A stretch of 15,117 bases of DNA from an uncultured Terriglobales bacterium (GCA_955652845.1 CATPBY010000036.1:1-15117); one strand, 5' to 3'; shown: positions 6,315-15,117, numbered from the stretch's first letter. The notes: generated by a model from the sequence alone, not told the origin. Numbers and translations are program-made.

Positions 6315-9300
6315 CTACTTTTTGCGTTGACGGACTCGCACGTCAAAGCTGACGACACCGTTCTGATCGCGGAGGCCCACGATGGAAACGTTGCGCGTAA
6401 TGTTGTACTCCACCTGAATGATCTGCTGTGAGGTCTGAGAAACGCTGGTGGTGTAAGTAAGTGTGAGATTGTTGGCCACCTGTTGCTCAATGGTGACCGC
6501 TGGTCCGGTCTGAGTAGGTGAAGTCTCGGTATTCAGTCCCTGCGGGTCAATCTTGATGTGGCTGACCCCGAACAAATGCTGCATGCGGTTGCTGACCGTA
6601 GCATTAATGGCAGCATTGAGAATGGCGCTGGAGGCCTCCTGGCTGAAGGGCGATCCACTGGATTGCTGCAGTTGGGCGGATTCCTCGCGAGTGCGGCCCA
6701 GCGCCAGCAAGGCAATGATATCGGCGGTTGGCAAAGGCGGTTCCGATCGGTAAGTAATGTTGAGCTTGTCAACTTTACCGTTGAGGATCAGTGTGATGTC
6801 GTAATCCCGGATGTGCGTCGAAGCCTGCAGATCCAACACCGGATCGGTGCTTACCGGATTGGTGAAGGTCACATCTCCCCGCTCCAGCCGATATTTGGTC
6901 CAGTTGAAATACACTTCCCCCTCGATGACATCAGCGCGACCGAGGAGAACTGGTTTTGCGGCGGTGCCGCGCAGACGCAAATCGGCGTCGCCAGAGAGGC
7001 GTACCGTGGCGGTTTGCATTTGCAGTTCCGGAGCGGTCACGATGTGAATGTCCAGACGGATCTGGTTCAACAAGGGATTGGTCTGCGGCAGCGCGGTAGT
7101 TTGGGCGCTGCGCGCCAGGTAGGCGCCGAAATCGAAGCCCGGAGTCATCGCCAGACGGTTTACCGTGATATCTCCGGAAAGGGTTGACGCGGCCGTGGTG
7201 CCGGCAAAATGCAGATTAGCAGTCGCGGTGGAACTGATGCCCTGCGGATACCGCAGCCGCACATCCTGCCCTTGCACCGTGATATCGAAATTAAATGCGC
7301 CGTTATAGGAAGTTGCGTAGCCGCCAAGCGTAACCAGGCCCCCGCCGGTATGCGCCGTCAGGGACTCGATCTGCAGACGATCCCGGCTGAATATGAGCGA
7401 GCCGTTTATGTCACTCAAAGCGCTGGGCAGATCGCTGTAACCGACAAAACCGCTTGCGATCTGCACCCGCCCCTGGGTGAGCGGCCTGGCTACAGTGCCG
7501 GCGACTGTGACGTCTACGGTTACCATTCCTGAAGAGGAAAAGGCAGGATTGAAGGTCTCAATGAGTTTGAGGTTGGCGCTCCCTTGTGCCCGCAGGTCGA
7601 CTTTCCGTTCGCCGTTCAGTTGTACGGTACCGCTGGCGGAAAGGTCGGTTCCCTCGCCGATCAAGCGCAGCTGTTGAATACTGACGACCTGGCTGGAGAC
7701 AGAGAAGCGAATCGGCCCTCTGCTGCGCATCTTAAAGTTTTCCACGTCCGCGGAAAAATCGCTGAGATTGCCGCTGATGCGCAGATCACGCGGTTTGAGC
7801 AGCGGACCTTCGAGCTGAACCTCTCCAAAGCTGGCTGAATGCCCCGTCAGCCGCCCCTTCAAGTAGGTCCGCAGGAGAGCATCGACATCCAGATGGTTGA
7901 AGCGCAATGCAAAGCTGGAAGGCCAGTCATCGTTCAGCTTGATCTTTCCGTCGATGTCGAGTTCCGCGTTTTCAAATTGCGACCTGCCCGTCAGCCGGAC
8001 GTCCCGCCCCTCGGTGACGGCATCAATGGTTAGATCTCCAGCACGTTCATGATCCAAAGTGAGAGCGCGCAGGCGTATCGCCGCATTCACCGTTGGGTTT
8101 TCCGGCGTACCGGAACCCACTGCGGTGAAGTCCATGCGCCCTTCCACGGCAACCCGGCTGGTCTGCAGTTTGGGAATCCGTGCAAGATCAAAGTTCGCGC
8201 CAGTGAAACTGAAGCGAAAGGCCCGAGTGGAGAGGTTGTAAGTTCCATCTCCCGTCACTCGGGCCTCGAAATACTTCATTTGTATGTTATTGAACGCTGC
8301 CTCGCCTTTGCTGAAGCGCATGGCAGAGTTGAGGCGCTCCACCGGCTCTCCATAAATCAACGCATCCGTTAGTTGCAGGCGGCCTTCGCCCCCGGGCTCG
8401 GCCAGCGTCCCTCCGCCCTGGAGAGAAAGGTCTACACGTCCGCTGATCGGATAGGAATAGCCGGCAAGCGCCAGCACCTCTGCGGCTTCCGCATTATGTA
8501 CATTCACCCGGGCGTTAAACAAACTGGCATCCGTCAATCTCCGTTCCTGCAGGCTGGCGGTCAGGTCAAAAGTAATGGATGCGTTGCCCTGATGCAGCGT
8601 ACCGTTGCGGGCCGCGAAGTTATGCGGGGAGAGCCGGATATCTGTAGACAGAGAGTCCCAATGCACATGATTTTCCTGCGTCTGTGAACTCGCGGGAACC
8701 AGAAGATCGAAGCTCTGCGATTGCAGGCTGCCGGCAAAAGCTATGCTTGAAAGTTTTCCAGTTGCGGTGCCGAGGAAGGAGGCGCGGCCATGCAGCGCAA
8801 CGGGAATGTTCCCCTTATATCCCGCCGCCGCCAGGACTGGTTGCCACTCCCCCAGGTCAGTTGTGTTTACCGTGAGTTTTAGAGTAGCGCGAGAGGACAG
8901 CGTGCCCGACGCCTGCAACTGCGTGGCTCGAGTTGCGGCATTGAGTTCTTTTACCTCTATTTCGTCCAAAGCGGCCCGATAAGCCCCCCGAAAATGCGCC
9001 CGAAGCGGAAATTGAGCCGCGGTGGGATGCGCGGGCGGGACAGCATCGAGAAGGATTTCGGCTTCGGTGTTATCCAGCGATCGCTTCCAGCGAGCGTCAA
9101 TCGATCCGCTCACCGCCGCCGCCATATGGATGCGATGGAATGGGCGCGCCTCGGTAGCCAATGCAGACGCTATCTCGGCTGCGGAAAGGTCCTTCATCCT
9201 AAGGTGAACCGTTCCCCTCCGCTCTCCAGGTTTACCTTTGCCGGGAGGAGCGGAACCGAGCCACTGTGTGATTTCAGCGTCGCCGGAGACGCTTCCACTC

Positions 9301-10334
9301 AAAAAATTTGCCTGGATTTGCGAAAGCGCGACTCGCTGCGGATCGAGCGAAAACTGGGAGTTGAAATCCGATGTGCGCAGGCCCACGCTACGATCACGAT
9401 ACTCGAAGTCTTTGAGAAAGATTTTGCCGTCAGATGAGAAGTCACCCGCGAGCCAGGAACCTCGCCCCTTCGCCTGTAATATGCCACGCCTGACTTCATG
9501 ATGTCGCGCAATCGTCTCTGCTTCCAGCAAGTCCAACTTTATTTCGTAATCAGCGTCTATCCTGGGATGCTGGAAATCTCTGATTCGAACGCTGCTCCGG
9601 AGCAGCGAGCGTCCGGAAGTCGCTTGCAGGGAGGTGATTTCCACATTGTCCCGGCCGAGATTGAAGTGCGCCTCGGCCGTCCAGGCAAATGGCCGGTAGC
9701 CGTTGAACGTGGTGTCTATTTTACCCAGGAGGAGATTACCGTAGAAGCGCCGCCGCAGCAGCGAATACGTCATGTCGGCGGCTACGTCACTTGCAATGAA
9801 GTTGAAGGGAATCTTCTGGTCAGCCCATATCAACTCGCCATGACGGGCTTCGAAGCGACTTATTGAGAGCGCAAACAGTTGTTGCAGCGCATTTTTTCCC
9901 GGCGCCGGCGCCAGTTCGGGGCGAGGCTGATTGGTGGCGCCATCCGGGTACACGATAATGTGCACGACGGGGTGGTCTAGTACCAGCGAGCTGAATCCGA
10001 ACCGGGTTTGCAGGAGCGAAATAATTCGGATCTGTGCAATCACGCGGGCCACGTGAATATAGGGAATTTCGGTTGCCGTCTCCCGGCCGTGAATGGTGAG
10101 GTCTTCTACGTCAACCCGTAAGCGAAACGGAGAGGTATGAAATCCACCCAAATCAACTCTGCCGCCGGTAATGCTTTCCAGTTCGCTTACCACCAGGCGG
10201 TGCACCCGGATCTGAAAAGCTTCACTGGTCGCATACCAGGCGAGTCCTGCCAGCGCAAGCGCGCTCACAACAGTTGTGATCGCCAGGTACTTCCAGAGCC
10301 TGCCCCGACGCGTTTTGGCGCCGGTTTCCGTCAT
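6315..10334 (-). CDS. tamB: TamB-like translocation/assembly protein (DUF490)
   Basis: TamB-family proteins are anchored in the inner membrane and span the periplasm as a beta-helical groove. They cooperate with an Omp85 protein (TamA or BamA) in outer-membrane protein insertion or lipid transport. Seen: 1339 residues; a positively charged start, one membrane helix at about residues 14-34, then a very long region of repetitive beta-rich segments of the AsmA/TamB kind. The C-terminal DUF490 domain is recognised by a strand-rich part, the helix TADIIALLALGR near residue 1200, and a final amphipathic beta segment. ATG 10334 overlaps the stop of the surA-like gene as ATGA, a sign of translational coupling; GGAG at 10345-10348 is the likely ribosome site. 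The omp85-surA-tamB order fits a joint role. Length is close to the E. coli protein (about 1260). Confidence 0.9.
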   Translation of the reverse strand: MTETGAKTRRGRLWKYLAITTVVSALALAGLAWYATSEAFQIRVHRLVVSELESITGGRVDLGGFHTSPFRLRVDVEDLTIHGRETATEIPYIHVARVIAQIRIISLLQTRFGFSSLVLDHPVVHIIVYPDGATNQPRPELAPAPGKNALQQLFALSISRFEARHGELIWADQKIPFNFIASDVAADMTYSLLRRRFYGNLLLGKIDTTFNGYRPFAWTAEAHFNLGRDNVEITSLQATSGRSLLRSSVRIRDFQHPRIDADYEIKLDLLEAETIARHHEVRRGILQAKGRGSWLAGDFSSDGKIFLKDFEYRDRSVGLRTSDFNSQFSLDPQRVALSQIQANFLSGSVSGDAEITQWLGSAPPGKGKPGERRGTVHLRMKDLSAAEIASALATEARPFHRIHMAAAVSGSIDARWKRSLDNTEAEILLDAVPPAHPTAAQFPLRAHFRGAYRAALDEIEVKELNAATRATQLQASGTLSSRATLKLTVNTTDLGEWQPVLAAAGYKGNIPVALHGRASFLGTATGKLSSIAFAGSLQSQSFDLLVPASSQTQENHVHWDSLSTDIRLSPHNFAARNGTLHQGNASITFDLTASLQERRLTDASLFNARVNVHNAEAAEVLALAGYSYPISGRVDLSLQGGGTLAEPGGEGRLQLTDALIYGEPVERLNSAMRFSKGEAAFNNIQMKYFEARVTGDGTYNLSTRAFRFSFTGANFDLARIPKLQTSRVAVEGRMDFTAVGSGTPENPTVNAAIRLRALTLDHERAGDLTIDAVTEGRDVRLTGRSQFENAELDIDGKIKLNDDWPSSFALRFNHLDVDALLRTYLKGRLTGHSASFGEVQLEGPLLKPRDLRISGNLSDFSADVENFKMRSRGPIRFSVSSQVVSIQQLRLIGEGTDLSASGTVQLNGERKVDLRAQGSANLKLIETFNPAFSSSGMVTVDVTVAGTVARPLTQGRVQIASGFVGYSDLPSALSDINGSLIFSRDRLQIESLTAHTGGGLVTLGGYATSYNGAFNFDITVQGQDVRLRYPQGISSTATANLHFAGTTAASTLSGDITVNRLAMTPGFDFGAYLARSAQTTALPQTNPLLNQIRLDIHIVTAPELQMQTATVRLSGDADLRLRGTAAKPVLLGRADVIEGEVYFNWTKYRLERGDVTFTNPVSTDPVLDLQASTHIRDYDITLILNGKVDKLNITYRSEPPLPTADIIALLALGRTREESAQLQQSSGSPFSQEASSAILNAAINATVSNRMQHLFGVSHIKIDPQGLNTETSPTQTGPAVTIEQQVANNLTLTYTTSVSQTSQQIIQVEYNITRNVSIVGLRDQNGVVSFDVRVRQRKK

Positions 10335-11017
10335 TGCGCATTGGCTCCGCGACTGGGCAAGTCCTCGGTATGGATTTCACTGCCGGAACGCAGATTCTGC
10401 AGCCAGGCAGTCAGTAATTCGCTGACTTTTTCCTGGGTAAGGAGTTCTTTGATCTTGGGCGTGACTTCATTCAGAGGCACCGCCTTCACGCCCGCCTGGC
10501 GAAGCTGTGGCAGCAGTTCCCGATTGTAATAACTCTCCACGCTCTTGCTGTCGATGTCGATGCCTGGCCGAAGCCGTGCATCCACCAGCCGCGTCAGTTC
10601 AAGCTGGATCGCCAGTCTCTTCTTCAGTTCTTCCAACGTAAGCCCATAGGAGCCCAGAGTGTCTGCCCATCCGGCCTCAGTTTCGGCGCGCGGATACTGC
10701 TTACGGATCTCATCAATGCGTTCGTTCAGTTCATTGGCGGGGGCCTGTGGAGATTCTGGGGCTCGTACCTGCTCGCGCAGCAACTCCTGATCAATAAGGC
10801 GATCAAGCGCCGCTTTGCGGTCGTCTGCCGTCATCCGATCCAAGGGGCGTCCATCGACGAATGCTTCATAGCGAACCGCCTCTTCCCAATCGCTTTGAAG
10901 AATGATGTGTCCATTGACCGTGGCTACAATGCGGTCAATGATGTTACAGGCAGGAACAGATTGCGAACCCATGCATAACAATAAAATCCAGCAAAAGAGA
11001 AATAGCTTTTTCATCAT
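10331..11017 (-). CDS. SurA N-terminal-domain periplasmic chaperone without PPIase domain
   Basis: Seen: 228 residues (a second ATG at 11014 would give 227). A signal peptide MMKKLFLFCWILLLCMG is followed by SVPAC, so cleavage before Cys24 is likely; the -2 Pro is unusual for a lipobox, so lipoprotein status is doubtful. Residues 26-65 carry the SurA_N signature: IIDRIVATVNGHIILQSDW, then DRKAALDRLIDQELLREQV. The rest is helical, like the SurA chaperone core. No parvulin peptidyl-prolyl isomerase domain is present, whereas E. coli SurA (428 residues) has two. The probable role is carrying unfolded outer-membrane proteins to the Omp85 insertase encoded just upstream. The start codon overlaps the omp85 stop by one base (TGATG) and its stop overlaps the tamB start, so the three are probably translated together. 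Confidence 0.82.
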   Translation of the reverse strand: MMKKLFLFCWILLLCMGSQSVPACNIIDRIVATVNGHIILQSDWEEAVRYEAFVDGRPLDRMTADDRKAALDRLIDQELLREQVRAPESPQAPANELNERIDEIRKQYPRAETEAGWADTLGSYGLTLEELKKRLAIQLELTRLVDARLRPGIDIDSKSVESYYNRELLPQLRQAGVKAVPLNEVTPKIKELLTQEKVSELLTAWLQNLRSGSEIHTEDLPSRGANAQ

Positions 11018-14000
11018 CAGAAAGTCTGCCCAATACTAAAGTAAACGTTGAAGTGACTCGCGTGCTGTGGCACGAAATAAGTAAGTGTATTGTTGCTGTT
11101 CGTTAGGCAGTAGGCAGAGGGCGCCGGGTTACTGGAACCTGGCTTGGTCTGGCAACTGGGAAACGCGGGCGGATTCAAATTGTATCCGAAATCAAAGCGT
11201 ATCGGACCGACAGGTGTCTTGTAACGCACCCCCACGCCGATGGCATGCGAAATGTAGTTGTAATCGCATTCTTTGGCGGTGGTCTCCTGCAGGCATAACG
11301 ACGGATTTTTTTGCCGCCAGCGCAGCAGGTTGTTAAGCATATCGGCACCGTTTACGAAGACGTTTCCAGCGTCATGAAAGATCGCGAAACTCAGGTTCTC
11401 CTGGAAGAATGGCAGAGTCGGTGGCGGCATCCGTAGCTCCACGTTGTTCAGGAACAGGCTGCTCCCACCCAGTGGGAAGCCGGTAACAGGGTCGCGCGGG
11501 CCCGCTTGATTTAACCCGAACCCGCGATGAGAGTTGCCCCCGCCGGAAAGAAAACGTTCCGGAAGCGGTATCAGGGTCAGGGCAGGACAAGTGGTCTGGC
11601 TGAGGTCCGGACACGCCTGCCCGGGTGGAAGGATCGAAGTGTTGCCATATGCGGTCTGTACTCCGACGCGCGTGGAGCGGGCGAAAATGAATTTTCGTCC
11701 CTGTCTTCCGAAACTGTGATACGTGGAATTCTGCGTGAGCACCCGGCTGAAATCGGCTTCTGACCCGAAGTGCGAGTCAGCGACTCCTCCGTCGATCGTG
11801 GTATAGCTACCCTTGGTAGTTTCGAGGTCATCATCCCGGTGGTTGCGGATGTAGCTGAACCCCGGGATTCCCACCCGCGTTGGCAAAGAAAGCAAGGGAA
11901 TCAGGTTTTGACTGATCTCCAGATTAGCCGCCTTCACTCGCCGGTAGGTAAACCGATAGTCAATGAGGCTGGTCGTCTTGCCCGAAGAATTTCGGGTAAG
12001 GATTTCCTCGGCCTGCACCGACTGTTCCAGGCGCTGTGACGTAAAGGTGGTGACGTCAACCGTATTGTCGTAGAAGCCGGTGAGAGTCAACCGCCAGTTG
12101 ACGCTATTAAACCAGCGCGGGGCGTCATAGCTGATGAGACCGCGCTGCTGCAGCCGTCCCACGTTGCTCTTAAACGTGATGCTGTGGTTGCGGCCGAGAA
12201 AGTTAATGCGCGTAACTCCGAACGAAACTCGCGGGCTTACTCCGGTTTGACCGAGCGGTTGGGTGGTTCCGACAGTGGGCTGGCCGGTTTGGAATTCGAA
12301 TCCCAGACCATAATTAAACGTGTAACGTTTGGCCTCCTGAACGTCGATCAGAACATTCTTTTCTCGCTCATGTCCCTGGGGATTCTGGACCGCAGTATCG
12401 ACCTCACTAAAAATGCCGAGATCGTACAGCTTCCTTTGCGTGTCCAGCATGTCAAGCTGGCCGAGGGGATCGCCCGATTTAACTTGAATATCGCGTTGCA
12501 CTACGTATGGGCGCGTGTTATTCAAGCCGGAAATCAGAACCTTGTCGACGAAAACCCGCTTCCCTTCATGGATGGTGAAAGTAACATCCATGCGATTGGG
12601 ATCGTGAGCGGACGCTTTGGCCGACGCGTCGAAGGTGGCGTCGGGAAATCCGCGATTAAAATAATAGTTCAGGATGATGTCGCGGTCCTGCGCGATGTAA
12701 TATTCAGAAAACGCCTGCGCCTCCCGGGTGTTGATTTCTTTGCGGAGCTCCTCTTCAGAGAATGTCGTGTTGCCAATCATGGTGAGCGTTTCGACCAGAG
12801 TCTGGGGACCTAAATCCACTTGCAGCCGGACCGCAAGCTGGTTTTCGCGTCCTTCATAGTTGTCCTGGACGGCGCTGGTGATCTTCACCTGCTGGAACCC
12901 GTTAGCGCGATACATATCTTCGAGACCGCGAATGTCGTCGTTCAGCAGACCCTGACTATATCGGCCTTGCGAGAAAAACCGCCCTGCGGGTTGCACCTGC
13001 ATGCGGGCGCGGAGCGTTTCTACGGGAAATCCCCTGTCCCCAACCAGGCTGCCCACGATTTCCACCTTCACCAGTTTGTGATGAGGGCCGGCATCAATGT
13101 CATAAACAATGCGCAACTCACTGCCGCCGGCAAGCGAGGTTTTCTTCAAGTCCACCTTCGCGTCGAAATGGCCCCGGCTCTGCAGGTAGTTCAACAGATT
13201 TCGGCGGCCTTCGTTCAGCAGATCATCATCCAGGGCATTCTCCTCATACACCGGTATCAATCGCTTCAGCACGGCGCGGCTGATTTTGTATCCCTCGGTA
13301 ACAATATTCACCTTCGGACCAGCGTTGATATCGAAGGTGTAATCGACAGTGTTTTCTGCCGGACGGTAGGTGCGCGCCGATACCACCACTTGCGCCAGCA
13401 ACAGGCTGCGCTTTTGATATTTCTTATGCAATCGGTCCAGAGCGCGATTGATCAGCTGCACCGTTACCGGGTTTCCAGGATGCATCTTCGCAATTTCCTG
13501 AATCTGCGCCTCGGAGTAGCCTGGATTACCCGTGACCGTTAAATGTCCAACGTGCGCCTGCGGACCAGAGTGTAGGATGAATCGGATATCGACTTGCCCT
13601 GTTTCAGGATGCCTTTGCTGGTCTGGGCTGACCGTCGACTGGTAATAGCCGTTTTCTTCCATCAGCCGTTTAATGCCGCTGAGTGCGCGGTCGAGTTTTT
13701 CGCGGGTAAACAATTCTCCCAGCTGGAATTTGGAGGCGTTGGCAATCTGATTTTCTGTCGGCCGGGCGGGTGTACCTTCCACTGTGATCTGCCCCACAAA
13801 AAAGTTAGCAATAGTGATAAAGGAAAGATCAACCTCACCGCTGGGGGTTCGCACCGCTTCAGCACGAACATCCTCAAAACGCCCGGTCGAATGCAAGGCC
13901 TGAATACTTTCGCGGATGCGGGTGCGGTCGAGAGGTTCGCCTGACTTTTGTGGAATCAACTGCTGTAAGCGTTTAGCCTCGTCCTGCGGAACTCCGGGAA

Positions 14001-14202
14001 AGTTTACGGAGGATACTGGCAAGCCGAAATCGGCTGACGGACTCGCGTTTGCAGCGTCGTTGGCCGGCGGATTTTCCTGACTGGATTGCCCGCTGGGGCC
14101 AGCGGATCGAGCATTGAAAGCACTTGCGGACGCGGGCATGACGAAGATGGCCGCGAGCGCCCCTGCGAACAGGGCTGTGAGCAGTGCTCCCCTCAGACGC
14201 AA
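11017..14202 (-). CDS. Omp85-family outer-membrane insertase (BamA/TamA-like) with about seven POTRA domains
   Basis: Seen: 1061 residues from TTG 14202, fixed by GAGGAG at 14208-14213 (5-base spacer); no ATG lies near. A signal peptide (MRLRGALLTALFAGALAA, cleavage near ASA) and a low-complexity Pro/Ala/Ser linker lead to seven POTRA-like repeats. Rough bounds are 62-143, 144-224, 225-303, 304-385, 386-477, 478-560 and 561-626. Each shows the helix-turn-helix and terminal strand pattern (for example LNYLQSRGHFDAKV, LDTQRKLYDLGIFSEV). Residues 627-1061 are a 16-strand-type barrel with the L6 motif GGGNSHRGFG (892-896, the VRGF/Y equivalent) and a final aromatic residue (FSIGQTF). E. coli BamA has five POTRAs and TamA three. 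All six cysteines (864, 872, 970, 979, 1017, 1032) lie in the barrel part as three close pairs, probably surface loops. The tamB linkage suggests a TamA-like role, but the POTRA number is closer to BamA. Confidence 0.92.
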   Translation of the reverse strand: MRLRGALLTALFAGALAAIFVMPASASAFNARSAGPSGQSSQENPPANDAANASPSADFGLPVSSVNFPGVPQDEAKRLQQLIPQKSGEPLDRTRIRESIQALHSTGRFEDVRAEAVRTPSGEVDLSFITIANFFVGQITVEGTPARPTENQIANASKFQLGELFTREKLDRALSGIKRLMEENGYYQSTVSPDQQRHPETGQVDIRFILHSGPQAHVGHLTVTGNPGYSEAQIQEIAKMHPGNPVTVQLINRALDRLHKKYQKRSLLLAQVVVSARTYRPAENTVDYTFDINAGPKVNIVTEGYKISRAVLKRLIPVYEENALDDDLLNEGRRNLLNYLQSRGHFDAKVDLKKTSLAGGSELRIVYDIDAGPHHKLVKVEIVGSLVGDRGFPVETLRARMQVQPAGRFFSQGRYSQGLLNDDIRGLEDMYRANGFQQVKITSAVQDNYEGRENQLAVRLQVDLGPQTLVETLTMIGNTTFSEEELRKEINTREAQAFSEYYIAQDRDIILNYYFNRGFPDATFDASAKASAHDPNRMDVTFTIHEGKRVFVDKVLISGLNNTRPYVVQRDIQVKSGDPLGQLDMLDTQRKLYDLGIFSEVDTAVQNPQGHEREKNVLIDVQEAKRYTFNYGLGFEFQTGQPTVGTTQPLGQTGVSPRVSFGVTRINFLGRNHSITFKSNVGRLQQRGLISYDAPRWFNSVNWRLTLTGFYDNTVDVTTFTSQRLEQSVQAEEILTRNSSGKTTSLIDYRFTYRRVKAANLEISQNLIPLLSLPTRVGIPGFSYIRNHRDDDLETTKGSYTTIDGGVADSHFGSEADFSRVLTQNSTYHSFGRQGRKFIFARSTRVGVQTAYGNTSILPPGQACPDLSQTTCPALTLIPLPERFLSGGGNSHRGFGLNQAGPRDPVTGFPLGGSSLFLNNVELRMPPPTLPFFQENLSFAIFHDAGNVFVNGADMLNNLLRWRQKNPSLCLQETTAKECDYNYISHAIGVGVRYKTPVGPIRFDFGYNLNPPAFPSCQTKPGSSNPAPSAYCLTNSNNTLTYFVPQHASHFNVYFSIGQTF

Positions 14203-14321
14203 ACCGGCTCCTCGACGTGGTTCTTTTTATCTAGATGATTCGATGAATCGCTATAGGGCAATGTTGTATTAAGCTCAGGGAAACCCAGCGGCACCTATAA
14301 TAATGGTTTGACTGGAAAGTG
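14203..14321. promoter_or_regulatory. Divergent promoter region between omp85 and the ThiF-like gene
   Basis: This 119-base gap must hold the promoters of both divergent units. On the plus strand TATAAT at 14296-14301 is a perfect -10 box, 20 bases before the ThiF-like start, but its best -35 (TTAAGC, 14269-14274) is 21 bases away, which is too far. No convincing minus-strand -10/-35 pair was found. A short palindrome, GATTC-GAT-GAATC at 14237-14249, lies in the omp85 leader and could be an operator or a chance match. Confidence 0.4.
14208..14213 (-). promoter_or_regulatory. Ribosome binding site fixing a TTG start of omp85
   Basis: The minus strand reads GAGGAG with a 5-base spacer before TTG 14202. 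The following codons give a good signal peptide, so the TTG start is well supported. Confidence 0.7.
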
Positions 14322-15117
14322 GTGACCAGATTGGACGTAGATGAGCGATATTCGCGGCAGTTGCTTTTCCCAGGCATCGGTGTCTCAGGCCAGCTCAAGC
14401 TGGCGGCGGCGCGTGTGGTGGTCGTGGGCTGCGGAGCGACCGGCTCGGCCCTGGCCTCCCTGCTGGCTCGGGCGGGAGTTGGTACGATTCGAATCATCGA
14501 TCGGGATTATGTCGAGCTCAGCAATCTGCAGCGCCAGTCGCTCTTCGATGAGGCCGATGCCACCGAATCCCTGCCCAAAGCCATCGCAGCCGCCAGAAAG
14601 ATCGGAACATTCAATTCCAGGATCGTGATCGATCCTAAAGTAGCCGATCTGACGCCCTCCAACATCGAGGATTTATTCGCCGGAATGCACCTCGTTCTGG
14701 ATGGCACCGATAATTTCGAAACCCGTTATCTGATCAATGATTACGCAGTGAAGACCTCCCTGCCCTGGATTTACACCGCCGCCGTCGGCAGCTACGGGGC
14801 AAGCCTGAATGTGCTTCCGGGAAAAACTGCATGCCTGGCCTGCATTTTCCCGGATTCTCCGCGGGGCGCGCTGGACACATGCGAGACTGCAGGCATACTC
14901 AATTCAACGGTAAATTTGGCTGCCTCCATCGCGGCTACCGAAACCTTGAAGTTCCTGGTGGGTGCGGAAGATCAGATGCGGCGAACGCTGCTGTCTTTTG
15001 ATTTGTCGACCAACCAGCGAGCCGAGGTTATCGCCGCGCATCCCCGGGCCGACTGCCGCGCATGTGTTGACCGCGAGTTTATTCATCTGCCAGGAGAAGC
15101 CAGGCCTCACATCACGC
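14322..15117 (+). CDS. ThiF/MoeB/HesA-family E1-like adenylyltransferase (3' end missing)
   Basis: These enzymes adenylate the C-terminal glycine of a ubiquitin-like sulfur carrier (ThiS, MoaD or similar) using ATP. Seen: 265 codons from GTG 14322, with GGAAAG at 14314-14319 as a possible ribosome site; GTG 14319 or TTG 14331 are alternatives. The opening ERYSRQLLFPGIG is the family start. The nucleotide fold is GCGATG (36-41), then IIDRDYVELSNLQRQ with Asp60, Asp62 and Arg71; Lys86 and DGTDN (127-131) complete the ATP site. Zinc-binding pairs are CLAC (171, 174) and CRAC (245, 248). Cys187 in DTCETAGIL matches the ThiF catalytic cysteine position. The frame is open at the window end, so a C-terminal rhodanese domain, found in some relatives, can be neither shown nor excluded. 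It is the only plus-strand gene, divergent from omp85. ThiF versus MoeB cannot be decided without the next genes. Confidence 0.9.
   Translation, partial: MTRLDVDERYSRQLLFPGIGVSGQLKLAAARVVVVGCGATGSALASLLARAGVGTIRIIDRDYVELSNLQRQSLFDEADATESLPKAIAAARKIGTFNSRIVIDPKVADLTPSNIEDLFAGMHLVLDGTDNFETRYLINDYAVKTSLPWIYTAAVGSYGASLNVLPGKTACLACIFPDSPRGALDTCETAGILNSTVNLAASIAATETLKFLVGAEDQMRRTLLSFDLSTNQRAEVIAAHPRADCRACVDREFIHLPGEARPHIT

Noticed and set aside
10331..11017. SurA-like protein as a lipoprotein
   Set aside because: Cys24 follows V-P-A, but Pro at -2 does not fit the usual lipobox; ordinary signal peptidase cleavage is equally likely.
12184..13542. Two adjacent plus-strand open frames (209 and 240 codons) opposite omp85
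   Set aside because: Both are antisense to the POTRA region of omp85 and have no domain or ribosome site; they arise from codon bias on the coding strand.
14237..14249. Palindrome GATTC-GAT-GAATC as a defined operator
   Set aside because: Five-base arms are short enough to occur by chance, and no second copy was noticed nearby; it is mentioned only within the divergent region.

Overview
The window reads as chromosomal DNA of a Gram-negative bacterium, most likely an acidobacterium (Acidobacteriota, Terriglobia-like). The clues are moderate-to-high GC, outer-membrane biogenesis genes (Omp85, SurA-like, TamB), menaquinone genes of the futalosine type, a Tat-exported glycosylasparaginase, and frequent GTG/TTG starts. 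The lineage is inferred from gene content, not from a marker gene. I see no insertion sequence, tRNA, rRNA or CRISPR array. Genes fill nearly everything; the largest gap is about 208 bases.

Right-hand block (about 14.3 kb down to 3.45 kb, all minus strand). Six tightly spaced genes run omp85 (seven apparent POTRA domains) - surA-like chaperone - tamB - pcm - UbiA-family prenyltransferase - mqnE. The first three overlap or abut (TGATG, ATGA) and form an outer-membrane protein insertion module: chaperone, barrel insertase and inner-membrane-anchored partner. The downstream genes repair isoaspartyl damage (pcm) and make menaquinone (prenyltransferase, aminofutalosine synthase). Diverging from omp85 on the plus strand is a ThiF/MoeB/HesA-type E1-like adenylyltransferase, cut off by the window end.

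Left-hand block (3.24 kb down to 0.98 kb, minus strand). Two genes form a probable operon. The first encodes an unusual fusion: an N-terminal ribosome hibernation factor (HPF/RaiA, S30AE) domain joined to a C-terminal ECF-like sigma factor (sigma-2 and sigma-4 regions). The second, 29 bases on, encodes a bacterial relative of the archaeo-eukaryotic release factor eRF1/aRF1 (baeRF type), with a GG-x-x-Q loop-like motif and a four-cysteine zinc site. Together they suggest a system linking ribosome state (hibernation, stalling) to transcription. I regard this as the most interesting content of the window.

Left edge. After a hairpin-bearing gap lies a Tat-signal Ntn-hydrolase of the glycosylasparaginase family, truncated by the window start. 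Smaller structures of note are a perfect purine mirror repeat with G-quadruplex potential just after mqnE, and a long imperfect inverted repeat between the baeRF and glycosylasparaginase genes.
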